Of a DNA stretch of 50,845 bases, positions 1-7,703 are shown in pieces. A model generated the notes under the pieces. The model was not told the origin of the DNA. It made no database searches and saw only the letters and a program-made list of their open reading frames with translations. The DNA lies in IMG/VR virus record IMGVR_UViG_3300035034_001062, positions 1 through 50,845 of that record; one strand, written 5' to 3'. Positions within the stretch are counted from its first letter, which is position 1, and every line of letters starts with the position of its first letter. A program made the translations under genes and the position numbers. The DNA comes from a virus.

Positions 1-1
1 A

Positions 2-100
2 ACTGTTAAGGATAGGTTATTAAACGATAAAAAAGATATAAAGGAAGATTTTATTAAAAATATATCTAAATTAGTTGAACTGAAAAGTTCATTATCTTAA
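2..100 (+). CDS. C-terminal end of an upstream gene (partial)
   Basis: An open frame runs from the window edge to a TAA at 98-100, giving 32 lysine-rich residues ending in LVELKSSLS. The start lies outside the window. The next gene begins four bases later, so they are probably cotranscribed. In T4 the portal gene (gp20) lies upstream of the small prohead genes and the protease, so this could be the end of a portal gene. That rests only on gene order; the visible residues are not diagnostic. Confidence 0.55.
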   Translation, partial: TVKDRLLNDKKDIKEDFIKNISKLVELKSSLS

Positions 101-104
101 AATT

Positions 105-332
105 ATGGGAGAGATTAGTGAAAACGTGAAAAAATTAAAAGAACTAAGAGAAAAGTTGTGTCAGACACAACAAGAAGATAGTTCATATAAAGCTCTTTTA
201 ATAGAGTTAAAATGTATCGTAGATAACGGTAAAGGTGAGATTGATAGTGTTTCTGGAGAAAAAGGTAAAATTAAATGTTACGAAAACATGTGTGTTAGAG
301 TAATGAACTTATTAGGAAATGTAAAACTATAA
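105..332 (+). CDS. Small head-region protein, unknown function
   Basis: This 75-residue protein is charged and mostly helical by composition, with an N-terminal heptad-like stretch (ISENVKKLKELREKL) and three cysteines. The start ATG follows an A/T-rich leader without a Shine-Dalgarno sequence, as throughout the window. It lies four bases after the preceding frame and six before the next gene, upstream of protease, scaffold and capsid genes. T4 encodes the small prohead core proteins gp67 and gp68 at this position, so a prohead role is possible by synteny. I see no sequence similarity that proves it. Confidence 0.7.
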   Translation: MGEISENVKKLKELREKLCQTQQEDSSYKALLIELKCIVDNGKGEIDSVSGEKGKIKCYENMCVRVMNLLGNVKL

Positions 333-338
333 TATAAA

Positions 339-671
339 ATGGCAGATAAAGAAACTTGGGATGATTACAGTAAATTGGTTTTAAAAGAATTAGAACGTTT
401 AAACGATAACTATGTGGATATGCGTAAGGATATGGATAGTCGTTTTACAGAACTAAATCAAAAACTGACTGAAGTTAAAAATTTTGAAACTAAAGTTCAA
501 GAACATGACCTTTGGGTTGATAAGGTAAGTGAAATTTGGAGCCCAACGCAAATGAAGGAAGCTAAAGATGAATTATATAAACAAAAAAATAGATGGGTTG
601 CTGCTATTGCAGTTATTTCATTTGTACAGATTGTTATAGGTATAGCGGTAGCTTTATGGGGTAAATTCTAG
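339..671 (+). CDS. Coiled-coil protein with one C-terminal membrane segment
   Basis: This 110-residue protein has a charged helical N-terminal region (about residues 10-60, heptad-like) and a single hydrophobic segment at about residues 87-107, ending in WGKF. It has no signal peptide, so a cytoplasmic coiled coil anchored by its C-terminus is predicted. The layout resembles XhlA-type haemolysin or holin-accessory proteins, but that similarity is architectural only. A membrane protein is unusual among T4-type prohead genes. It starts six bases after the preceding stop and is probably in the same transcript. Confidence 0.75.
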   Translation: MADKETWDDYSKLVLKELERLNDNYVDMRKDMDSRFTELNQKLTEVKNFETKVQEHDLWVDKVSEIWSPTQMKEAKDELYKQKNRWVAAIAVISFVQIVIGIAVALWGKF

Positions 672-676
672 GGGTA

Positions 677-707
677 TTGACTATGCCAGGTATTTTTATT
701 ATATTTG
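677..707 (+). promoter_or_regulatory. Bacteroidota-type housekeeping promoter
   Basis: TTG at 677-679 is followed after exactly 20 bases by TATATTTG at 700-707, matching the -33/-7 consensus of the Bacteroidota primary sigma factor (TTG, then TAnnTTTG). It lies in the 46-base gap before the gene at 718. A start point 5-8 bases downstream would leave a leader of only a few bases, so that transcript could be nearly leaderless. Confidence 0.6.
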
Positions 708-717
708 TAATAAAAAT

Positions 718-1161
718 ATGAAAACTGGTAAAGAAATTAAAACTAATAAACACAAGAATTACAATATTATATTTGGTAGTGTAAATAATAAGAAACCTAA
801 AGCGATATATATTAATGTATCAGCATGGGTTGAACCTAGTGAGGATAATGGGTTTAATTACAATCATTCAATTAGGGACTTAAATAAAAAGATACGACAA
901 TCATTATTCGGGTATATAAATTCAGATTATGAGATTATGTTTAAGAACGATAAAACGATAGTTGATTTAGATATACGTGAGTCTGGAATAAAACTAGGTA
1001 AAAGAAGTTTTATGAATTGTGAAATAACTTTATTTCTAGAAAGTGAAATTCCATTAACATCTGAAGTAATGCTCGATAGGTTAGTTTTAATTTCAGATAC
1101 TTTAATAAAGACAGTATTTGATAGTAATAAAACATTTAATTTTCATAAGAAAAAAAAATAA
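718..1161 (+). CDS. Unknown protein between the small head genes and the prohead protease
   Basis: This 147-residue protein has alternating strand and helix character and lysine-rich ends (start MKTGKEIKTNKHK, end FHKKKK). There is no signal peptide, membrane segment or recognisable motif. It is the last gene before a strong terminator (1184-1210). It has its own host-type promoter at 677-707, so it may be expressed earlier than the neighbouring head genes. T4 gp68 (141 residues) holds a similar place before the protease, but sequence similarity is not evident. Function unknown. Confidence 0.75.
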   Translation: MKTGKEIKTNKHKNYNIIFGSVNNKKPKAIYINVSAWVEPSEDNGFNYNHSIRDLNKKIRQSLFGYINSDYEIMFKNDKTIVDLDIRESGIKLGKRSFMNCEITLFLESEIPLTSEVMLDRLVLISDTLIKTVFDSNKTFNFHKKKK

Positions 1162-1183
1162 AAAATAAATAATACAAATTAAT

Positions 1184-1210
1184 AAAGGCCCGTTTGGGCC
1201 TTTTTTATTT
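1184..1210 (+). terminator. Rho-independent terminator
   Basis: A perfect 8-base stem (AAAGGCCC / GGGCCTTT) with a GTTT loop is followed directly by a T-rich run. It lies 22 bases after the gene ending at 1161 and just before the late-type box of the protease gene, separating the two transcription units. Confidence 0.9.
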
Positions 1211-1218
1211 TACGCATA

Positions 1219-1234
1219 TATTTATAGCTATAAT
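1219..1234 (+). promoter_or_regulatory. Late-type promoter box before the prohead protease
   Basis: TATTTATA at 1219-1226, followed by GCTATAAT, lies 16 bases before the ATG at 1243. It is a variant of the TATTTATAATAAA box before many genes here and lies directly downstream of a terminator, as expected for the start of a new unit. The second half differs from the consensus. Confidence 0.5.
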
Positions 1235-1242
1235 CATATAAT

Positions 1243-1956
1243 ATGGATAAAGATATAAAAATATTAAAGCGTGGAGAAAGTGGTTACGGCTACTTGATAG
1301 AACATGATGCTGGTTACATCTCTCCAGATGAGCCAAGAAATTTACCTTTCATAAACGAGATGAAAAAACTTGAAAGTGGTAAGTTGGTTATAGCAGAACC
1401 ATTATTGGTGTATGTGGTATTACAGAAGTTTGGAATACTTAATCGAAATGGACGTATATATCCAGAGGCTGTTCTTAGGAACCAAGATAGACTTTATCAA
1501 GAGGCTATTATAGAGCGTAGAGCAGTAGGTGAGTTAGACCACCCAGAATCTTCTATTATCGCTGGTGATAGGATTTCACATAATATTGTTGAAACGTGGT
1601 GGGAAGGTCACACACTTATGGGTAAGATGGAAGTTATAATGAGTCCAGGTTTTGTTAACCTAGGGATTATATCTTGTAAAGGTGATGACGTTGCCAACTT
1701 ATTAAGAAATAGAATAAAGATTGGTGTATCATCAAGAGGTGTTGGTTCACTTCAAGAAGGTAAAGATGGTCAGCAGATAGTTCAAGATGATTTTGAGATA
1801 ATTTGTTGGGATGTAGTTACCGCACCATCTACACCAGATGCTTGGATTGGTAGAAACCATGAAGACTTAAAACCTTACGTAGAGAACGTAAACATAAAAA
1901 AACCATTACTTAATGAAAATCTTTTAGACGATTTAGATAAATTTTTATCTGATTAA
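1243..1956 (+). CDS. 21: Prohead maturation protease (T4 gp21-like)
   Basis: This 237-residue protein carries the family motifs in order: NGRIYP (69-74), GELDHP with the probable catalytic His100, GVSSRGVGS with the probable catalytic serine at 163 or 164, and DVVTAPSTPDA (190-200). In T4 this serine protease is packaged in the prohead, cleaves scaffold and capsid proteins after [LI]xE sites, then degrades itself. Its length is close to T4 gp21 (about 212). An IAE sequence at 50-52 could be a self-cleavage site. Scaffold and capsid genes follow directly, matching T4 order. A late-type box lies 16 bases before the ATG and a terminator separates it from upstream genes. Confidence 0.93.
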   Translation: MDKDIKILKRGESGYGYLIEHDAGYISPDEPRNLPFINEMKKLESGKLVIAEPLLVYVVLQKFGILNRNGRIYPEAVLRNQDRLYQEAIIERRAVGELDHPESSIIAGDRISHNIVETWWEGHTLMGKMEVIMSPGFVNLGIISCKGDDVANLLRNRIKIGVSSRGVGSLQEGKDGQQIVQDDFEIICWDVVTAPSTPDAWIGRNHEDLKPYVENVNIKKPLLNENLLDDLDKFLSD

Positions 1957-2009
1957 GTTTTTATTTTACATTTTTTTACATAAAAAATGAATTTTATGGA
2001 AATAATATA

Positions 2010-2018
2010 TATTTATTA
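2010..2018 (+). promoter_or_regulatory. Possible late-type box before the scaffold gene
   Basis: TATTTATTA occurs in the 123-base gap between protease and scaffold genes, 62 bases before the scaffold ATG. It fits the first half of the late-type consensus, but the second half (CCAAA) and the distance are atypical, so this is a weak call. Confidence 0.25.
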
Positions 2019-2079
2019 CCAAATGGGGTCAGACCTTAATATTTTATCTAATAAAATAAATTAACAATTTAAAAATAAA

Positions 2080-3324
2080 ATGGCAGAAAAGAAATCAATA
2101 ATCGAAGAAGCAATGTTGGATATTAAAAATATTCAAAATGCTCTTAATGCTAACACAAAAGAAATACTTCGTAGCGTTGCTAAAGAAGAAATTGATAGTG
2201 TTGTAAAAGAATCTCTTTCAAGAATGGAAGAAGTTTATGAGGAAGAAGAATTAGAGGATGACACTCTTGATATTGAAGGTACTGAAGAAGTAGCTGATGA
2301 TATCACGTTAGGTGGTGACTCTGAAGAATTAGAAGGTGGACTAGATAACATGGGTGACTCTGAAGAAGTGGCTGCTGAACCAGAAATGGGAATGGAACCA
2401 GAATTAGGAATGGACGTTGATGCGTTAGATGGAGAGGACATGGATATGACGGGAGCATCTGATGATGACGTAATCGCAATTTATAAAAAAATGAGTGGTG
2501 AAGACGAAATCGAAGTTGTTGGTGATGAGCTTCATTTAAATGTTCAAGAGCCAGGTGAGTATATCGTAAAGTTAGATGCATTAGAAGGTGAAGAAGAAGA
2601 AGTGGATATGGATTCTAGTATAGGAGACTTAGACATAGAAGATGAAGCTGGAGATGATGTAGAATATGATATTGAAATGGATGATGATTCTGAAGAAGCT
2701 GAAGGTGGTTTACCAACTGTAGGTGGTGAAGAAGAATCTGAAGAAGAAGGTGGAGACATTGAAGGTGTTGAGTCTGAAGAAGGTGAAGAAGATGAAGAAT
2801 TAGATGAAACTAGATATGTTGGTGGAAGAGTGGCGAAAGTTGCAACATCACATACTAATGCTAAACTTCAAAAAGAAGCTTTATCAAAATCAAAAAAATT
2901 AGTTTCTGAAACAGCTAAGAAGTATAATACTTTATTAAAAGAAGCTACTAAGCTAAAAAGTGAAAACGAACAATTCAGAGGTGCATTAAAAGAATTTAGA
3001 ACTAAGTTAATTGAAACTGTAGTTTGGAATACTAATCTTGCAAGTGTTACTAGTTTGTTCACAGAACATTCTACTACAAAAACTGAAAAAGGAAGTATAT
3101 TAAAAAGATTTGATGATGTAACAAGCATTAAAGAATCAAAAAAATTAGCTAAAACTATTGAAGGTGAATTGGAATCAAGAAAACCAATTTCTGAAGCAGT
3201 TGAGAGCAAAATTATTAAGGAAGCAACAACAAGTGTATCAAAAAAGTTAAATGAAAGTAACGCTTATGCTGACACATCTACAAAAAGAATCATGGATTTG
3301 ATTAATAGAGTAGAAAAAAGATAA
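2080..3324 (+). CDS. 22: Prohead core scaffold protein (T4 gp22-like)
   Basis: This 414-residue protein has three parts. A helical N-terminus (about 1-60) is followed by a very acidic, low-complexity centre (about 50-245, runs of E and D with G, S and M), then a lysine-rich helical C-terminal half with many [LI]xE tripeptides. Such a composition, and the place between protease and major capsid protein, fit the T4-like scaffold that forms the prohead core and is cut to peptides by gp21. T4 gp22 is about 270 residues; the extra length lies in the acidic centre. Identification rests on composition and synteny. The start has the A-rich leader AAAATAAAATGG and no Shine-Dalgarno. Confidence 0.82.
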   Translation: MAEKKSIIEEAMLDIKNIQNALNANTKEILRSVAKEEIDSVVKESLSRMEEVYEEEELEDDTLDIEGTEEVADDITLGGDSEELEGGLDNMGDSEEVAAEPEMGMEPELGMDVDALDGEDMDMTGASDDDVIAIYKKMSGEDEIEVVGDELHLNVQEPGEYIVKLDALEGEEEEVDMDSSIGDLDIEDEAGDDVEYDIEMDDDSEEAEGGLPTVGGEEESEEEGGDIEGVESEEGEEDEELDETRYVGGRVAKVATSHTNAKLQKEALSKSKKLVSETAKKYNTLLKEATKLKSENEQFRGALKEFRTKLIETVVWNTNLASVTSLFTEHSTTKTEKGSILKRFDDVTSIKESKKLAKTIEGELESRKPISEAVESKIIKEATTSVSKKLNESNAYADTSTKRIMDLINRVEKR

Positions 3325-3365
3325 TAAAAATAACCTATAACAAAAATAAAAACAAAAAACAAATT

Positions 3366-5201
3366 ATGTCACATTTATTAACATCTGGACAAGTTGGGAA
3401 CATCGGATTAAACCACATGAAGGCTATCCGTTTAGAAACTCAATCAAAATGGGATTCATTAGGATTCTTAGAAGGTCTTAAAGGTCACGTTAAAGAAAAT
3501 ATCGCTCAATTATATGAAAACCAAGCGTCTACATTATTAACTGAGTCTACATCAAGTAATTCTTCTGGTTCTTTCGAGACAGTTGTATTCCCTATTGTAC
3601 GTAGAGTATTCTCTAAATTATTAGCTAATGATATCGTATCAGTACAAGCTATGAATATGCCAATTGGTAAATTATTCTATTTCGTACCACAAACATCTAG
3701 TCGTGTTGACCAAAATGGTGTTGCTGGAAACAATTATTCATCTAATGCTGCATCTGATGTATACGGAACAACATTCTCAGCACATACTGGTATGGCTGCT
3801 GAAGGTATTCCTTCATGTGTATTACCAGCTGATGGAACATGTGTAGTTACACCATTCTTAGCAAAAAATCTTTATGATTTATTTTATAATGATGGTTTAT
3901 TTGATAACTCTAAAGGTACTTTAACTATTCGTACTCACGCTGGTCCACAAACATTGTCTATGGATTCAAACGGTGCTTACACTATTAGTGCTCCAGCTTC
4001 AACTTTAGCTACGTCTACTGATGGTTCTGTAAGAAGTATTATTTTAGCTATCTCTGGATTTTCTCCAAATAACTCAAACAAAGCAATCATGACTGGTGCT
4101 GATGGGAACCAAATGGATACTGAGTCTTTCTTAGCTTCATTACACGTTGTACCTTCTGCTGGAATTAATGACCAAGATAATAACGTTATTATCGCTGCTA
4201 ACAAGGAAATTCCTTTTAGATTAGTAACACAACAATACGGTAAAGGTATCGTAGATTATTCTTCATTGACTGATTCTACTGGTAACTTATATATTGAATT
4301 AGATTTACGTCACCCAGTTGGTGTAACTGCTACGGGAGCTGCTAACGCTGGAACGTCTACATACGATGGTTATGTTGGTGCATCTGCTACTACAGTATCT
4401 GCATTTACATTCACTGCTGCATGGGGTGAATACGCATCATTAGAACTAGAAACTGAAATGGGAGAAGTATCTTTCACATTGGATGAAGTTGTTGTTGCTG
4501 TTGAAGAAAGAAAATTAAGAGCTACATGGTCTCCAGAGTTAGCACAAGATGTTTCTGCATTCCATAACATCGATGCTGAAGCTGAATTAACAGCTATGTT
4601 GTCTGAACAAGTTGCTGCTGAAATCGATAGAGAAATCTTAAGAGATATCCGTAAAGCTGCTGCATGGCAATTACGTTGGGATTATAATGGATGGAGAAAA
4701 GCTTCGACTTCTGCAAGTCCTTATACTCAAAAAGAGTGGAACCAAACTTTAATTACTAAATTAAATCAAGTTTCTGCACAAATACATAAATCAACTCTTA
4801 GAGGTGGTGCTAACTTCATCGTTGTATCTTCTGAAATCTCAGCTATCTTTGATGATTTAGAATACTTCCACGTAAGTGATGCTAACCCAGAGCAAGATTC
4901 ATACAACATGGGTATTGAAAGAATTGGTTCTTTAAGTGGACGTTACCAAGTGTACCGTGACCCTTACGCTCCAGCTTACTCAGTAATCATTGGACATAAA
5001 GGTAAATCATTGTTAGATACTGGGTACATTTATGCACCATACGTACCTTTACAATTGACACCAACAATGTATAACCCATTCAATTTCGCACCAGTGAAAG
5101 GAATCATGACTCGTTACGCTAAGAAAGTAGTGAACAATAGATTCTACGGTCACGTGAGAGTTGATGGAGTTCAAACATTTAACATCAATGAATTAAGATA
5201 A
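3366..5201 (+). CDS. 23: Major capsid protein (T4 gp23-like)
   Basis: This 611-residue protein has the layout of T4 gp23 (521 residues). It has a helical N-terminal propeptide with a protease site at LTE (residues 58-60), a serine-rich linker, a variable central region, and a conserved C-terminal half with RDIRKAAAWQLRWDYNGW near 420 and GRYQVYRDPYAP near 530. It would form the hexameric shell and be cut by the gp21-like protease. Codon use favours C-ending codons (TTC, ATC, CGT) more than neighbours, as expected for the most abundant virion protein. The leader is extremely A-rich, and a terminator follows 23 bases after the stop. Confidence 0.93.
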   Translation: MSHLLTSGQVGNIGLNHMKAIRLETQSKWDSLGFLEGLKGHVKENIAQLYENQASTLLTESTSSNSSGSFETVVFPIVRRVFSKLLANDIVSVQAMNMPIGKLFYFVPQTSSRVDQNGVAGNNYSSNAASDVYGTTFSAHTGMAAEGIPSCVLPADGTCVVTPFLAKNLYDLFYNDGLFDNSKGTLTIRTHAGPQTLSMDSNGAYTISAPASTLATSTDGSVRSIILAISGFSPNNSNKAIMTGADGNQMDTESFLASLHVVPSAGINDQDNNVIIAANKEIPFRLVTQQYGKGIVDYSSLTDSTGNLYIELDLRHPVGVTATGAANAGTSTYDGYVGASATTVSAFTFTAAWGEYASLELETEMGEVSFTLDEVVVAVEERKLRATWSPELAQDVSAFHNIDAEAELTAMLSEQVAAEIDREILRDIRKAAAWQLRWDYNGWRKASTSASPYTQKEWNQTLITKLNQVSAQIHKSTLRGGANFIVVSSEISAIFDDLEYFHVSDANPEQDSYNMGIERIGSLSGRYQVYRDPYAPAYSVIIGHKGKSLLDTGYIYAPYVPLQLTPTMYNPFNFAPVKGIMTRYAKKVVNNRFYGHVRVDGVQTFNINELR

Positions 5202-5223
5202 TATAATTTCTTATATAAACATT

Positions 5224-5256
5224 AAAAGTCTAATCGAAAGGTTAGACTTTTTTTGT
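5224..5256 (+). terminator. Rho-independent terminator after the capsid gene
   Basis: A 10-base stem (AAAAGTCTAA / TTAGACTTTT), extended by TC/GG wobble pairs and closed by a GAAA tetraloop, ends in a run of T. It lies 23 bases after the capsid stop codon and would end the head transcript. Confidence 0.9.
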
Positions 5257-5283
5257 GTTATATACTTTTATTAATACAAACTA

Positions 5284-5319
5284 AAAAATCCGAAGATATA
5301 ATACCTTCGAATTTTTATG
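5284..5319 (-). terminator. Rho-independent terminator for the minus-strand tail module
   Basis: On the minus strand AAATTCGAAG pairs with CTTCGGATTT (one G-T pair) around a short loop, followed by T-rich sequence. It lies about 20 bases after the stop of the zinc-ribbon gene. With the preceding plus-strand terminator it separates two convergent units. Confidence 0.8.
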
Positions 5320-5338
5320 TTAACTCCTTTATTTTTAT

Positions 5339-6121
5339 TTAAGCTTTTGTACCACAGCTGGAACAGAACTTATCTCCTTTACCTAACTTACTACCACAAA
5401 ATGTGCAGTATACTTTTACTTTAATATCATCTACAGTATTTATTTTTTGTGATACTGGTAACATTTTACATTCAATAGTATGGAATGGTGAAAATTCAAA
5501 ATCCATGACTACACTTTTTATTTTTTGTTCTGATGTAGAACCTTGTTCAACTTTACCAGTTTCTATTTTATTATTTAAATTTACATTTAAACTTTTTTCA
5601 GTGTTAGAACCTATCGGAGTTGTAAGATTAGCATCGTACATACTACCAGATATAAATCTACTAGTTGTAGTATTATTAAATGAATTATAATTACCACTAT
5701 TATCTGATGGACTTACATAAGTATTACCAAAATCATGAAGTGAGAGAGTCATTAGTGTTGTTTCTCTAAAAAATTCAACCTTAAAATCTCCGTTATTTTT
5801 AATAGCTTTTTTAACTTCTTCAGAGTTTGATACTTCATATGTATCGAATAAGAATTTTTTAGCTACATCAATATATCGTTCTAGGAAAATTCTTTCACCT
5901 TGTCTTATAATTAATCCACCTTGAGATATAGCCTTATCGTTAAGGTATATCTTAGCCATTATAACGTCTTGTGTTGGGTTGAATAGTTCTATCTGGAACT
6001 CTTGCCCCTTTTGTAGATAATACGTTGGCATATCGCCCGTATTCTTATATAATTTTACTCTACTTTTGTTTACAGCAATGTTTGCTGATGGTACTGGTAC
6101 CAAATTGTTTTCTTTAATCAT
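5339..6121 (-). CDS. Phage protein with C-terminal zinc ribbon, probably virion-associated
   Basis: This 260-residue protein has an N-terminal beta-rich domain (about 10-125) and a serine/asparagine-rich middle (about 135-205). It ends in a zinc ribbon with cysteines at 239, 242, 253 and 256 (CxxC, ten residues, CxxC). The first domain contains GQEFQIELFNP, a GERIFLERYIDV stretch and KKFLFDTYEV; I recognise this as a domain found in many phages without a known function. The gene is last in the minus-strand tail module and is followed by a terminator. Its upstream gap (6122-6271) holds palindromes and a late-like TATATTTATA. A nucleic acid- or protein-binding role of the ribbon is possible but not shown. 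Confidence 0.8.
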   Translation of the reverse strand: MIKENNLVPVPSANIAVNKSRVKLYKNTGDMPTYYLQKGQEFQIELFNPTQDVIMAKIYLNDKAISQGGLIIRQGERIFLERYIDVAKKFLFDTYEVSNSEEVKKAIKNNGDFKVEFFRETTLMTLSLHDFGNTYVSPSDNSGNYNSFNNTTTSRFISGSMYDANLTTPIGSNTEKSLNVNLNNKIETGKVEQGSTSEQKIKSVVMDFEFSPFHTIECKMLPVSQKINTVDDIKVKVYCTFCGSKLGKGDKFCSSCGTKA

Positions 6122-6164
6122 ATTTTAACTTTTTAATATTTGTTATTATCGTACTAATACCTTT

Positions 6165-6180
6165 GTTGTTTTAAAACAAC
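6165..6180. repeat. Perfect 16-base palindrome in an intergenic gap
   Basis: GTTGTTTTAAAACAAC is a perfect inverted repeat 44 bases upstream of the zinc-ribbon gene start. The rest of the 150-base gap (6122-6271) contains AT-rich sequence, a TATATTTATA on the minus strand near 6231-6240, and no reading frame. The palindrome could be an operator or a small hairpin. Confidence 0.5.
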
Positions 6181-6271
6181 TCTAAACCGTTTTAATGGTC
6201 GGGACTAATACTGTGGAGTTAACACATGTATAAATATAGTGACTTTTAATAAAATGTCAAATTTTTAATTT

Positions 6272-7672
6272 TTATTGACCATTTCTTAATTCTACTTGAT
6301 TAATGATTTCGAACGCTAATGTATTTTTTAGTGTTGTTACTTCTAAGTTTGATGTAACTAAAATATCTAAATGATATATGTTAGGAATCAAACTTTCAGT
6401 ATCTAGTAAAAAATAATAATTATTATTACTAATTTCAATTGGTTGAAAATCTATAACAGTTAATTCTGAAGTTCCTTCTAAAACATAAATTCTATACTTA
6501 ATATCACTTATATTTTGAGTTTGCTCTACAGTATATGGTATTCTAGCTGATACTAAAACTTTACGAATATCACCTCTTTTAATTTTTTCTTTATTTTGAA
6601 TACCAGTTACATTTACTGCTACTTTTTTAGGTAAAGAACCACTATCACCGATATTATAATAATCCATTGAATCTACCATAACGAAAGATAAATCAATATT
6701 CGGTCTAGATACACCATTAATAGTTATACCAGTCCATGTATCGCTATACATAGTACAAGAATTTGTTGGTGATGTAGGAACGTTTATATCTATCGAATAA
6801 ACACCTTTTGTTATGTGATTGACATCTGAGGTTGTATAAGCACTAAATAGTGTGTCAGACTCATCAAATACGTTAACTGAAGGTAATGAATCCAAATTGG
6901 TTGGAGAACCACCTACGTTTACATAAAGATAAAGTTTATTGGCCTTGTCTAAGTAAAAGTTATTTCTATCATCTGTAATATGGTTATCATAAACAGTTTC
7001 AATAAAAGGTTCATAAAATGTTTGAGTATTGTTTGTAAAGAACCCAACGTATCTTAATTGAGCAGTACTTAAAAGTTCAAATGAACGAGGAAATGCAATA
7101 CCTAAACCATGATTAGTATCACCAGTAAGTACACCGTTTACATAATCACTAATATCCATTTCTATATTTTCATTACCTTTATCAAAATGTTGTGTTGTTA
7201 CAGTAATACCAGAAGGTGAACCAGAATAAACTCCAGTACCACCACTCCATGAAATACCAGTTTGTGGACTGGCCCAGTTAGATGACAACGTTGAATATGC
7301 TATATTACCAGAAATAGGCACTTCAAAATCATATCCAACACCATTGTCCCATGGTTGTTGAATCTTAAAAAGCATAAGGTCGAAAGAAGATGTTCTATCT
7401 TTTGAACCCATCATAGTATTTAACAAATCTTTATCAAAACTACCAGTATTTGTCATCCTTAAAGTGTGTTTAAGTTTAGATAAATCTGTATATGTATTTC
7501 CAGTATATAATGCCTTTAATCTAGCCTCATCAAAATGAAATAAGAATCTACTGTATTGTTCTAATCCAATAGCACCACCATAAAATAATTCAGTAACTGG
7601 GTTTAATCCAGTATTTACAGTTGAATTACTTACAATTGTATTGTTCTTGTCAAAATATGTACGTATTACCAT
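6272..7672 (-). CDS. Virion structural protein, probably baseplate or fibre-associated
   Basis: This 466-residue, beta-rich protein is low in cysteine. Its N-terminal half (about 20-230) has features of DNRLRE-like or other stalk-type beta domains: RFLFHFDE, a long strand pair and SYVNG-like turns. The second half (about 235-460) resembles stacked Ig-like strands. There is no signal peptide or enzyme motif. It follows a gp5-like hub gene in a module with a late-type box 9 bases before its start, so it is almost surely a late virion protein. Which part of the tail it belongs to cannot be read from sequence. The family label is a weak guess. Confidence 0.7.
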   Translation of the reverse strand: MVIRTYFDKNNTIVSNSTVNTGLNPVTELFYGGAIGLEQYSRFLFHFDEARLKALYTGNTYTDLSKLKHTLRMTNTGSFDKDLLNTMMGSKDRTSSFDLMLFKIQQPWDNGVGYDFEVPISGNIAYSTLSSNWASPQTGISWSGGTGVYSGSPSGITVTTQHFDKGNENIEMDISDYVNGVLTGDTNHGLGIAFPRSFELLSTAQLRYVGFFTNNTQTFYEPFIETVYDNHITDDRNNFYLDKANKLYLYVNVGGSPTNLDSLPSVNVFDESDTLFSAYTTSDVNHITKGVYSIDINVPTSPTNSCTMYSDTWTGITINGVSRPNIDLSFVMVDSMDYYNIGDSGSLPKKVAVNVTGIQNKEKIKRGDIRKVLVSARIPYTVEQTQNISDIKYRIYVLEGTSELTVIDFQPIEISNNNYYFLLDTESLIPNIYHLDILVTSNLEVTTLKNTLAFEIINQVELRNGQ

Positions 7673-7680
7673 GGTTTGTT

Positions 7681-7693
7681 TTATTAATAAATA
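7681..7693 (-). promoter_or_regulatory. Late-type promoter box
   Basis: On the minus strand TATTTATTAATAA, preceded by GTGA, ends 9 bases before the ATG at 7672. It matches the window-wide late box with one changed position. Confidence 0.6.
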
Positions 7694-7703
7694 TCACGAA
7701 ACC

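Noticed and set aside
2235-2759. Long minus-strand frames opposite the scaffold gene
   Set aside because: They mirror the acidic low-complexity coding of the scaffold (GAA/GAT repeats read as serine and other runs) and have no leader or motif.
3664-4570. Additional frames on both strands within the capsid gene
   Set aside because: The capsid frame is clear, with strong codon preference; the others are shadows without promoters or domains.
5265-5277. Antisense late box (GTATTAATAAAAG on the minus strand) behind the capsid gene
   Set aside because: No gene lies downstream on that strand and the AT-rich gap makes a chance match likely; only transcript mapping could revive it.
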